Positions 53,840-61,952 of a stretch of DNA of 64,000 nt are shown here, piece by piece. The stretch is from Gemmatimonadota bacterium (lineage in GTDB: Bacteria > Gemmatimonadota > Gemmatimonadetes > Longimicrobiales > Longimicrobiaceae): assembly GCA_031260285.1 (NCBI GenBank), contig JAIRKD010000072.1, forward strand, positions 16,289 through 80,288. Direction: 5' to 3'. Both the position numbers and the translations under genes were made by a program. The notes beneath the pieces are model-generated. The model worked only from the letters and a program-made list of their open reading frames with translations. It did no database searches and had not been told where the DNA came from. The number at the start of each line of letters is the position of its first letter. The stretch's first letter is position 1.

Positions 53840-55321
53840 ATGGCCGATATGCAAAGCGCCTCGACGGAGGATCTGGCGATTCTCGGGAACGAACTGGTTG
53901 TTGCGTTGCTGGAAGAAATTGCGGGCTCCATCCGGATCGTTGAGGGACGCGTTGAAGTGGTTGATCCCGAAACACTCCGCTCCCGGGGGATCGACAGGCT
54001 GGTTCATGCGGCGGTTTTTTCGCCCGACCTCGATGTACGCGACTCCGCCCGCTGGATCATCGGTGAAGCCGCGGCCGAAATGGGGATCGTTCCGGCGTCC
54101 ATCCATGAACTCTACATCGCCCGTGGACGCGGCGAGGTCAGCGGATTCACTGTTCCCGCGATGAACATCCGGGCTGCCACCTGGGACACCGGCCGCGCTC
54201 TTTTTGCCGCCGCCCGGAAGCTGGAGGTCGGCGCCCTCATCTGCGAGATCGCCCGCTCGGAAATCGGATACACCGATCAGCGACCTGCGGAGTACGTTGC
54301 GGTGATCACCGCCGCGGCACTTAAGGAAGGGTGGTCGGGCCCGCTTTTCATCCAGGGTGATCACTTCCAGATCAACGCAAAGAAATACGCCGCTGATCCG
54401 GAGCCCGAGCTTCGGGCGGTCAAGGACCTTATCCATGAGGCGATCACCGCGGGGTTCTACAACATCGACGTGGATACCTCTACTCTTGTGGACCTCTCAA
54501 AGGATACCCTCCCCGGGCAGCAGGAGACGAACTTCTCGCTTTCGGCAGATCTGACTGCGTTCATCCGCAGGCTCGAACCCCGCGGCGTGACCATCTCCGT
54601 GGGTGGCGAGATCGGCGAAGTCGGAACCGAAAACTCCACTCCGGAGGAACTGCGGGTCTATATGACCGGCTTCAACACGGTTCTGAAGGAGCTTGGCGGA
54701 AAGACCGGCCGTGAACTCCCGGGACTCTCGAAGATCTCCGTCCAGTCCGGCACCTCGCACGGAGGTGTTGTCCTTCCCGACGGTTCCATCGCCGAGGTGG
54801 CCATCGATTTCGAGACGCTTCGTTCCCTCTCGGAGATCGCCCGTCGTGAATTCCATCTCGGCGGCGCTGTCCAGCACGGTGCCTCCACCCTTCCTCAGAC
54901 GGCCTTCGGGAAGTTCCCCGAGATCGAGACGGCCGAGATCCATCTCGCGACAAACTTCCAGAATATGCTGTTTGACCACCCGGCTCTGCCCGTGGAACTC
55001 CGCGAGCGCATGTACGAACACTGCCGGACGGCTTTCCCGGAAGAGCGCAAGCCCACCGATACGGAGCAGCAGTTCCTCTACAAGGCCCGGAAGAAGGCAA
55101 TCGGTGTCTTCAAACGCGAACTCTGGGAGCTTCCGGAGGAGCGCCGTGCTGAGATCCGCCAGACGCTTTCGCAGCAGTTTGCCTATCTCTTTGAACAGCT
55201 TCGGGTCGCGGGAACCGGGAAGGTCGTTGCGGCTCACGTTCCGGTCACCCGCATCTCCCGGAGCGGCCCCTCTGTCCTTCGCGGCAAGGCAGCCGCTGAC
55301 GATTGGGACCTTTCGGACTGA
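53840..55321 (+). CDS. Long-form class II fructose-bisphosphate aldolase
   Basis: This 493-residue protein is longer than ordinary class II aldolases (about 340-360). It has GFTVPAMNIRAATWDTGRALF, a zinc-site FIQGDHFQIN, NIDVDTSTLVDLSK, a second metal region SVGGEIGEVGTENS and SVQSGTSHGGVVLP. The first 100 residues and a C-terminal helical part (KARKKAIGVFKREL) are additions. Class II aldolases split fructose 1,6-bisphosphate using zinc. The ATG at 53840 begins the conserved part; the frame is open further up. It is followed by a strong terminator, so it is probably transcribed alone. Confidence 0.86.
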   Translation: MADMQSASTEDLAILGNELVVALLEEIAGSIRIVEGRVEVVDPETLRSRGIDRLVHAAVFSPDLDVRDSARWIIGEAAAEMGIVPASIHELYIARGRGEVSGFTVPAMNIRAATWDTGRALFAAARKLEVGALICEIARSEIGYTDQRPAEYVAVITAAALKEGWSGPLFIQGDHFQINAKKYAADPEPELRAVKDLIHEAITAGFYNIDVDTSTLVDLSKDTLPGQQETNFSLSADLTAFIRRLEPRGVTISVGGEIGEVGTENSTPEELRVYMTGFNTVLKELGGKTGRELPGLSKISVQSGTSHGGVVLPDGSIAEVAIDFETLRSLSEIARREFHLGGAVQHGASTLPQTAFGKFPEIETAEIHLATNFQNMLFDHPALPVELRERMYEHCRTAFPEERKPTDTEQQFLYKARKKAIGVFKRELWELPEERRAEIRQTLSQQFAYLFEQLRVAGTGKVVAAHVPVTRISRSGPSVLRGKAAADDWDLSD

Positions 55322-55343
55322 TTTCCTCCCTGTCAACCGGCGG

Positions 55344-55383
55344 AAAAGGGAAAGAGGTGAGCTTGCACCTCTTTCCCTTTTTT
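55344..55383 (+). terminator. Strong Rho-independent terminator after the aldolase gene
   Basis: Sixteen-base stem with arms aaaagggaaagaggtg (55344-55359) and its complement at 55366-55381, a six-base loop and a run of six T at 55378-55383. Confidence 0.93.
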
Positions 55384-55536
55384 GTCCGGACAGGCATGTT
55401 CCTGCTATTCAATCTATTCTATCCCCGGCCCGAATCATGCGGCACTTCTCGCCTGTCATGATTCCCGAGCCAGCGGCGGGGTTCCGACCGTTGTTCAGCG
55501 GATGGACGTCCCTGATCGCCTCTTCCCGATGGTACA

Positions 55537-56232
55537 GTGAGCACTGAGAACCAGGTCATTGATTCAACAGCGATCCGCGACAACAGACTGACCCTTGTTG
55601 AACGTTTCTCGGATACCCTCGCACATGAGATCCGGAATCCGCTTCACTCGATGGGGATCAACCTTGAGGTGCTTCGGAGGAGACTCACGAAATACGAGAG
55701 AGAAGACGAAAGCCTGACACGCTTCACGACCATACTCGGAACCGAGCTTGATCGCCTGGGTCACCGGGTTGATCTCCTCCTCCGGCTTGTCCGTCCGGAT
55801 CGGGATCCGCACGCCCTGGCTTCCCTGGGGGAAATTGTGAAGGAGATCCGGGAGCTGCTGCTTCCTGAATGCAGACGCCGCAATGTGGCGCTTGATATCC
55901 GCCTCCCGGCTTCCGGCGAGAGGATTCCGCTTTCGGGAGCCATCACCAGGCAGGCGCTTCTCGACCTCCTTCTCAGCGCACTCGAATCACTGGAAGCTCA
56001 CGGCACCCTCTCCCTTTCCATGGGTCGGGAGGACAACCACGTTCTCTTCGAAGTTCAAGCCGTACGGGCGGATGGCTCAACGCCATCCCCGCCTCTGCTG
56101 GACGAGGATCTGTACCTTCCGGTCGTTCAGATGCTTGCGGATGAACTGGACGGTGAACTCTTCCTTTCGGGGACCACAGACAGGGGTTTTGACAGCTTCC
56201 GGTATATGCTTTCACTCCCCATCCTATCCTGA
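55537..56232 (+). CDS. Histidine-kinase-like protein with degenerate ATP-binding domain
   Basis: This 231-residue cytoplasmic protein has a DHp domain with an intact H-box, FSDTLAHEIRNPLHSMG, His at residue 30. Two long helices follow. The C-terminal half (about 105-231) has the size of a HATPase domain, but the N-box Asn residues are replaced (LLDLLLSALES) and no G-box Gly motif is seen. It has no sensor or membrane segment. It could be a phosphotransfer protein like Spo0B or ChpT, or a divergent kinase. The response regulator at 56491 follows on the same strand, about 260 bases on. The GTG start at 55537 is a weak choice. Confidence 0.7.
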   Translation: MSTENQVIDSTAIRDNRLTLVERFSDTLAHEIRNPLHSMGINLEVLRRRLTKYEREDESLTRFTTILGTELDRLGHRVDLLLRLVRPDRDPHALASLGEIVKEIRELLLPECRRRNVALDIRLPASGERIPLSGAITRQALLDLLLSALESLEAHGTLSLSMGREDNHVLFEVQAVRADGSTPSPPLLDEDLYLPVVQMLADELDGELFLSGTTDRGFDSFRYMLSLPILS

Positions 56233-56490
56233 AAAGGGAAATCCGGATGAGCGGTGATCGCTCCGGTCGGGGTATCGGACCGGAGTGCTGAACCGGAAGC
56301 CGCCGGTACGCTGAGAGAACCCCGGATTCACTTCGGGTTGAAAACACCTGAAAGAGCCGGATCGAAAGAGCTGGATTGAAGCTGGATCGAAGGCGCGGAA
56401 GCGAATAACGGGCGGACTATTTTCGGTGGCGCTGCGGTTCCGGACTGCATTCGGATCGCACACCGTTCGCAACGATGATTTGGGGAAGGT

Positions 56491-57852
56491 ATGCCAGCCA
56501 GGATCCTGATCGCCGACGACGAGCCTCACATCTCCGACGGTTTGCAGATGTTGCTTGCCGAAGATGGTTTTGACGTTGCGGTTGCTGCGGATGGCGGTGC
56601 TGCCTGGGATCTGATCAAGGGTGGTTCCTTCGCCGTGGTCCTCGCGGATCTCCGGATGCCGGAGGTGGACGGCCTGGAGCTCTTCTCACGCATGCGCGAA
56701 GCCGGCGTTGACAGCGAGATGGTGATCATCACCGGAAAGGGATCCGTTGATACCGCCAAGGAAGCGATGCGGCAGGGCGCCTACGACTACCTCGAAAAAC
56801 CCCTGAAGATAGACCGCCTCCGGGAGCTCATCCCCAAGGCGGTGGAGAAGTTTCAGGTCAAGGAGTCCAACCGGCGCCTCCAGGAACGCCTCCGCGGCCT
56901 GACCCGCTTTGGTGATCTCATCGGGCAGTCGGAGGAGATGCGGGATATCTACGCCATGATCGAGGCCGCTGCTCCCACAACCGCCAGCATCCTCATCGTG
57001 GGTGAAAGCGGTACCGGCAAGGAACTCGTGGCGCGCGCAATCCACAACAAGTCGGGACGGAAAAAGGGACCGTTTGTCGCCATCAACTGTGCGGCCTTTC
57101 CCCGGGAGATCCTCGAAAACGAACTTTTCGGCCACGAGAAAGGCGCCTTCACCGGCGCACTGAACGAGAAGCCCGGATGCTTTGAACTTGCTGACGGCGG
57201 TACGCTCTTTCTCGACGAAGTTGCCGAGATGGAGCCGGATATTCAGGTGAAGCTCCTCCGCGCCCTCGAAGAGCGCACCTTCCGCCGCCTCGGCGGAAAG
57301 AAGGAGATCATGGTGGATATCCGGGTAGTTGCCGCTACCAACAAGAACATCCAGAAGGCGATCGAAAAAGGGGACCTCCGCGAGGACCTTTACCACCGGC
57401 TCGCCGTGATCCCGCTCTACCTCCCGCCACTTCGCGACCGGCGGGGAGATGTTTCCATTCTCGCGGAGAACTTCCTCCGGCGGTACGCGGACGCGAACAA
57501 CAAGGTGGTGGAAGGCTTCTCCCCGGAGACGCTGCAGTTCATCAACGAATACCGCTGGCCCGGTAACGTACGCGAACTGAAGAACGCCGTGGAACGCGCC
57601 CTGATCCTTACCCGTGGCCCGAGCATCACGCTTGCCGACCTGCGCGCCCACGAACTGATCACCACCGAGGACCGCGAGATCCGGATCCCCGTTGGAACGT
57701 CTCTGGAACAGGCGGACCGGACGCTGATCCTCAAGACCTTCTCCTTCGTGAATGGGGACCATCAGAAGGCCGCATCACTCCTCGGGATGGACGAAAACAA
57801 ACTCCGCATCCAGCTCTCCAGCCTGCTGGGAACGGAGGCTGCATCGGTCTGA
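56491..57852 (+). CDS. NtrC-family sigma-54-dependent response regulator
   Basis: This 453-residue activator has a receiver domain with phospho-acceptor Asp at residue 53 (VVLADLRMPEVDG) and VIITGKGS. The AAA+ domain has Walker A GESGTGKE at 171-178, the sigma-54-contacting GAFTGA at 219-224, Walker B GGTLFLDEVAEM and the arginine-finger region. A C-terminal Fis-type HTH begins near 395 (LILKTFSFVNGDHQKAASLLGM). All parts look functional, so it should activate sigma-54 promoters when phosphorylated. Its partner is likely to be the kinase-like protein just upstream. Confidence 0.94.
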   Translation: MPARILIADDEPHISDGLQMLLAEDGFDVAVAADGGAAWDLIKGGSFAVVLADLRMPEVDGLELFSRMREAGVDSEMVIITGKGSVDTAKEAMRQGAYDYLEKPLKIDRLRELIPKAVEKFQVKESNRRLQERLRGLTRFGDLIGQSEEMRDIYAMIEAAAPTTASILIVGESGTGKELVARAIHNKSGRKKGPFVAINCAAFPREILENELFGHEKGAFTGALNEKPGCFELADGGTLFLDEVAEMEPDIQVKLLRALEERTFRRLGGKKEIMVDIRVVAATNKNIQKAIEKGDLREDLYHRLAVIPLYLPPLRDRRGDVSILAENFLRRYADANNKVVEGFSPETLQFINEYRWPGNVRELKNAVERALILTRGPSITLADLRAHELITTEDREIRIPVGTSLEQADRTLILKTFSFVNGDHQKAASLLGMDENKLRIQLSSLLGTEAASV

Positions 57853-57944
57853 TCCGGGGGGCCTCACCGTCCCCGGGGCGGATGGCATACGGGTTGCACC
57901 CCGCATCCCGTCCGTCCGTAAAACCTATTCCTGAGGAACGACAG

Positions 57945-58391
57945 ATGCGCGAACACGACGACCTCCCGTATATCGTAATCGAGCGGCACAGCGCCGGGTT
58001 CAGTACTTTCCTCTGGGGAGTGGTGATCGGCGCAGGTGCCGCGCTCCTGCTGGCGCCGCGCTCCGGTGCTGAAATTCGTGACGACATCCGCGAACGGGTG
58101 GATCGGGTGAGGTCCGCCGCTGAAGACCGGATGGAGGCCGCCAGATCCACCGTTAACAGGACCCGCGAACGTCTCGGGGATCGATTTGACTCGGTCCGTG
58201 ATTCGCTCGACGATGTCCGCGACAGGATAGAAGCCCGTGCCGAGGATGCTCGCGACGCCATTGAACGGCGCCGTTACTCCGGCTCCCGCTACGACAGCCC
58301 GGGAGTTGCCGCCTCCGATCTTGATCGGGAGGTTGATATTGTTGTCACCGAAATCATCGGTGATCAGGGTCCGGACGATCTCATCATCTGA
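57945..58391 (+). CDS. YtxH-domain protein
   Basis: This 148-residue protein has a single membrane helix at about 20-38 (FLWGVVIGAGAALLLAPRSG), then the YtxH pattern with APRSGAEIRDDIRERVD, and a long charged helical stretch (residues 45-110) likely to form a coiled coil. The C-terminus ends ITEIIGDQ-like acidic sequence. YtxH proteins are often stress-related, but their role is not defined. The ATG at 57945 has gagga seven bases upstream. It follows the NtrC-type regulator by about 90 bases. Confidence 0.83.
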   Translation: MREHDDLPYIVIERHSAGFSTFLWGVVIGAGAALLLAPRSGAEIRDDIRERVDRVRSAAEDRMEAARSTVNRTRERLGDRFDSVRDSLDDVRDRIEARAEDARDAIERRRYSGSRYDSPGVAASDLDREVDIVVTEIIGDQGPDDLII

Positions 58392-58468
58392 TCTCTCCGC
58401 CCTCCCGCGGAAAAGCGGGGGACCAGCCGGGCTTACGATGGCCTTCGTTCGGGGTCAGGGAGCGCTGC

Positions 58469-59410
58469 ATGCCGCCTGAAACCCGACGAAGGCCTTCTTT
58501 TGCCTCGATCACCAGCGCCGCTCGCGGCGCCATTGAGCGCTCCTCCCGGTACCTCGGCGACTTCGCGGTCCGCGTCTGGCGGAAGGGTGGAGCTGACGAT
58601 GTCATGTTCCTCGGCGGAGGAATCGCCTTCAACTTCCTCCTTGGCGCCATCCCCTTTCTGCTCCTCCTGGTTTCGCTTTTTGCGTACTTCCTCGAAGCCT
58701 CCGTTCCAGACCCGAGAGCGGCGGCGATTGATTACGTAATCAGATTCCTCCCGGAGTCTGAGCTGGTGATCCAGTTCACCGGTGCTTTTGTCGAACAGGC
58801 CGTGGGTCAGCGCCGTCGCTTCGGAATCCTCGGCCTTCTTCTTCTTGTCTGGATCTCCACCCGTCTCATCGGTTCATTACGCGCGGCCCTCCGTTCGGTC
58901 TTTGATATACGGGAAGACCGGGGGATCATGGCGGGGAAGATCTTTGACGCGGGAATGGTCGTGGTCGCGGGCTCCCTCTTTGTCGCCAACACCGCGATTT
59001 CCCTGGCGCTGGAGGCCGCCCAGAACTACGGAATCGAGTTGCTCGGTCTTTCGAGGGAGGGCGAGGTTCTCATCCTTCAGACCGCCTTCGCCCGCTTCCT
59101 CTCCTACGGGTTCATCTTCCTGATGTTTGTGCTGGTATACCGGTACCTCCCGGCGCGCCGCATCCCCTGGAGAATCTCCCTGGTTGCCGCGGGCTTCACA
59201 TCGGTTGTCTTTGAAATCCTCAAGGGAGTATTCGCCTGGTGGGTGGCCAACTTCGCAACCTACGAATCAGCGTACGGTACCTTCGCGACAGCCGTGGTCC
59301 TGGTCTTCTGGATCTATTATTCTTCGGTTGTGTTCGTCATCGGTGGAGAGGTGGGGCAGGTATACGAGCTCCATCGCATCCGACGCCGTCAGAGGGAGCT
59401 GCTTGACTGA
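58469..59410 (+). CDS. YihY/BrkB-family inner-membrane protein
   Basis: This 313-residue protein has about six membrane helices and typical YihY motifs: DVMFLGGGIAFNFLLGAIPFLLL, ISTRLIGSLRAALRSVFDI and YGTFATAVVLVFWIYYSS. The family was once wrongly called RNase BN and has no agreed function, though it is thought to be a transporter or lipid-related. The stop codon overlaps the start of the next gene by one base (TGATG), so the two are translationally coupled. Confidence 0.9.
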   Translation: MPPETRRRPSFASITSAARGAIERSSRYLGDFAVRVWRKGGADDVMFLGGGIAFNFLLGAIPFLLLLVSLFAYFLEASVPDPRAAAIDYVIRFLPESELVIQFTGAFVEQAVGQRRRFGILGLLLLVWISTRLIGSLRAALRSVFDIREDRGIMAGKIFDAGMVVVAGSLFVANTAISLALEAAQNYGIELLGLSREGEVLILQTAFARFLSYGFIFLMFVLVYRYLPARRIPWRISLVAAGFTSVVFEILKGVFAWWVANFATYESAYGTFATAVVLVFWIYYSSVVFVIGGEVGQVYELHRIRRRQRELLD

Positions 59411-60012
59411 TGATGCCTCGTCTTTTCCCGGTTCCGGCATGCCTCGGTATGGTTGCCGCGCTGTTCATGGCCGCTGACCTTCGGGCTCAGGGACTGCCAG
59501 GTGCCCCTCTGGCACTGGCTCACGGGCTCCCGACTGACGGCGCGGCCCGGTACCGTGACCCTCCCGTCAACGTCAGCGGGCGGTACGTCGTGATCTCCCT
59601 CGACGAACACATGCTGCACGTCATGGAGGACGAACGGGTGATCTGGTCCGCGATTGTCGGGACCGGTACCGGTACCCGGCTTGAAGGGGCAGGGCAGAAG
59701 TGGGACTTCTCCACTCCCCGCGGTATCTTCCGCGTTCAGTTCAAGGAGAAGGATCCCGTCTGGCGCGTTCCCGACTGGGCATTTGTCGAACGGGGTGAGC
59801 CGATCCCTCCGCTGGACGATCCCCGTCGCAGCGAGATCGGAATGCTCGGGACCACCGCGATCTATCTGCAGTACGATATCGCGGTCCATGGTACCAATAA
59901 CCCTGAACTTCTTGGCCAGCCGGTTTCCCACGGGTGTATCCGGATGACCAACGAAGCGGTACGCCGACTCTATCATGAAGTTGAGATCGGTACCCCGGTT
60001 ATCATCTACTGA
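59410..60012 (+). CDS. L,D-transpeptidase (YkuD domain)
   Basis: This 200-residue periplasmic enzyme has a signal peptide (about 1-27, ending ADLRAQ). The YkuD domain starts near 55 (RYVVISLDEHMLHVMED) and has IHGT-like AVHGTNNPELLGQP, then the catalytic motif SHGCIRMTN with Cys at 176 and His three residues earlier. It forms or remodels 3-3 peptidoglycan cross-links, or attaches proteins to the cell wall. It starts within the stop of the YihY gene, so co-expression is likely. Confidence 0.92.
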   Translation: MMPRLFPVPACLGMVAALFMAADLRAQGLPGAPLALAHGLPTDGAARYRDPPVNVSGRYVVISLDEHMLHVMEDERVIWSAIVGTGTGTRLEGAGQKWDFSTPRGIFRVQFKEKDPVWRVPDWAFVERGEPIPPLDDPRRSEIGMLGTTAIYLQYDIAVHGTNNPELLGQPVSHGCIRMTNEAVRRLYHEVEIGTPVIIY

Positions 60013-60074
60013 GTACGGTATTCACTGAACCGGTACCGCCTTTTCCGTTTCCCTTCGGGGTTGCTGTCCACTAA

Positions 60075-60533
60075 ATGACTGATTCACCGACAAAGCTCAT
60101 TGTCTCCAACCGCAAGGCGAGGCATGAGTACCATATTCTCGACACACTTGAGGCCGGAGTTGCGTTACAGGGTACCGAGGTGAAATCACTTCGGGACGGC
60201 CGCGCCAACCTGCAGGACGCCTTCGCCTCCTTTTCCGGAGGAGAGCTCTGGCTCCATAACCTGCACATCTCCCCGTACGAGGCTGGTAATCGTTTTAACC
60301 ACGACCCCGTCCGTCCGAGGAAACTGCTCCTGCACCGACGTGAACTCCGGAAGCTGATCGGTCAGGTTGAGCAGAAGGGACTTACGCTGGTTCCGCTCGA
60401 CCTCCACTTCCGCCGGGGCGTTGCGAAGGTTGCCCTCGCGCTTGTGAGAGGGAAGAAGCTCCACGACAAGCGCGAGGATGTGAAGAAACGCGACGCGGAA
60501 CGCGAGATGGCCCGCGGATTCAAGGACGATTGA
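60075..60533 (+). CDS. smpB: SsrA-binding protein SmpB
   Basis: This 152-residue protein matches SmpB in length and motifs: VSNRKARHEYHI, EAGVALQGTEVKSLRDG, NLQDAFASFSGGELWLHN, HISPYEAGNRFNHDP, PRKLLLHRREL and a basic KKLHDKREDVKKRDAERE tail. It binds tmRNA and brings it to stalled ribosomes. No tmRNA gene was recognised in the window. Confidence 0.97.
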   Translation: MTDSPTKLIVSNRKARHEYHILDTLEAGVALQGTEVKSLRDGRANLQDAFASFSGGELWLHNLHISPYEAGNRFNHDPVRPRKLLLHRRELRKLIGQVEQKGLTLVPLDLHFRRGVAKVALALVRGKKLHDKREDVKKRDAEREMARGFKDD

Positions 60534-60591
60534 CAGCCCGGAGCTGCCCTCCCGTCGGGACCTCGGAAGAGCCCCCCGGGTACACGGACCC

Positions 60592-61347
60592 ATGACCAGA
60601 CCTCTGAATTCCGTTGCCGGCGTCCCGGTTTCCACCACGCCAGTGCCTGTTGTCGCTCTGGACTTCCCCGATCCGGAACAGGCCCTCGCTCTTGTAGATC
60701 AGCTTCCCGAAGCCGACTTCTACAAGGTCGGGCTTGAGCTTTTCAGCGTTGCCGGGCCAGCCATCGTCCATGAGCTTCGGGCCCGCAACCTGCGCGTTTT
60801 CCTCGACCTCAAGCTGCACGATATCCCGAATACAGTCGCCAGCGCTGTGCGCGCCGCGGGTGCTCTTGGGGTTGATCTGCTGACGGTACACGCCTCCGGC
60901 GGTCCCCGGATGCTCGCCGCCGCCGTGGCTGCCGCCCACGAAGTGGATACGCCGCCCCGGGTGCTGGCAGTCACCGTCCTGACCTCCCTTACGAGCCAGG
61001 AACTCCGGGCTTCACGAGGCACGGACGTGGACCTCCGGGCAGAGGCCATCCGCCTCGCCGCTCTCGCTGATGAGGCCGGGGTATACGGTGTTGTTACCTC
61101 CGTTCACGAGGTTGAGGCGATCCGGACGGGAACGCGCGCAGACCTTCCGGTTCTCACTCCGGGCATCCGTTTTACAGGGGGGGAGGCAGGTGACCAGGCG
61201 CGCGTCGCCACTCCGGCCGAAGCAACTCTCCTTGGTGTGAACTACATGGTGATTGGTCGCGCGGTGACTGCCGCCCCTGATCCTCGTGCCGCCTGGAGCC
61301 GGGTTGCCCGGGAGATCCGTACCGCTGCCGGGGGAGCGCTGCCATGA
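60592..61347 (+). CDS. pyrF: Orotidine 5'-phosphate decarboxylase
   Basis: This 251-residue enzyme of UMP synthesis has VVALDFPDPEQAL, FYKVGLELF, and the catalytic FLDLKLHDIPNTVASAV with its Asp-Lys-Asp set. LTPGIRF and MVIGRAVTAAPDP form the phosphate-binding end. It overlaps the next gene by four bases (ATGA). Confidence 0.96.
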   Translation: MTRPLNSVAGVPVSTTPVPVVALDFPDPEQALALVDQLPEADFYKVGLELFSVAGPAIVHELRARNLRVFLDLKLHDIPNTVASAVRAAGALGVDLLTVHASGGPRMLAAAVAAAHEVDTPPRVLAVTVLTSLTSQELRASRGTDVDLRAEAIRLAALADEAGVYGVVTSVHEVEAIRTGTRADLPVLTPGIRFTGGEAGDQARVATPAEATLLGVNYMVIGRAVTAAPDPRAAWSRVAREIRTAAGGALP

Positions 61348-61826
61348 TCGGGCGCCTCAGAGCTGCTTCGAGCCTCGTCTTGGTGATCGGGGTCTTCCTC
61401 CTGACGCTTGCTGCGCCCGCCTCCGGTCAGCAGCCGGAGAGGGGAACCACGCTGGAGGAGTTTGTTCTGAACGTCGCTCACCTCTGGGGGAACGGCGATG
61501 TTCCGGCACTGCTCGAACTTCTTCCGGCGGATAACTTTGTGGTTCTTGATACCGGTTCCGGAATCGAGAAGACCGACGAGCGTCACGCCGCTGCAGCCCT
61601 TCGCGCCCTCTTCGCAAACGGAGAAAGCCTGGACGTCCGTCCGATCCGGATCGCGGTTGCAAGCACGGCGCCGCTCCGCGGGTTTGGTGAACTCAGCTGG
61701 ACCTTCCGGGCCAGGGGCTCGCGCAGTCAGCAGTCCCGCTCGGTTTTTGTCGCTGCCGCGATGGAGGAGGATGCCTGGCGGATCACCGAGCTCCGGCTGA
61801 TGCCTTTCTCTGCCGGGTCACCTTGA
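61344..61826 (+). CDS. Secreted NTF2/SnoaL-like hypothetical protein
   Basis: This 160-residue protein has a signal peptide (LVLVIGVFLLTLAAPASG) and a small domain that looks like the SnoaL/NTF2 cone fold: FVLNVAHLWGNGDVPALLELL, ERHAAAALRALFANG and an ending ITELRLMP. No enzymatic motif is clear. It is translationally coupled to pyrF by an ATGA overlap, although there is no evident functional link. A promoter for cysS overlaps its stop codon. Confidence 0.72.
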   Translation: MIGRLRAASSLVLVIGVFLLTLAAPASGQQPERGTTLEEFVLNVAHLWGNGDVPALLELLPADNFVVLDTGSGIEKTDERHAAAALRALFANGESLDVRPIRIAVASTAPLRGFGELSWTFRARGSRSQQSRSVFVAAAMEEDAWRITELRLMPFSAGSP

Positions 61827-61852
61827 CGTTGTGCCATCCCGGAACCTACGAT
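61823..61852 (+). promoter_or_regulatory. Promoter for cysS
   Basis: TTGACG at 61823-61828 overlaps the stop codon of the previous gene, and TACGAT lies at 61847-61852 after an 18-base spacer. It points at cysS with a leader of about 95 bases. The -10 element is the same as at 9947-9952. Confidence 0.65.
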
Positions 61853-61952
61853 TGGCTCTTCTCGTCCCACCGCCTTACCTACGGGCTGGCGGGGCGTTTG
61901 CTTTCCGGACCGGTGTCTCGCGTTTACTGATTTCCGTCGGCTTACCTCACGT

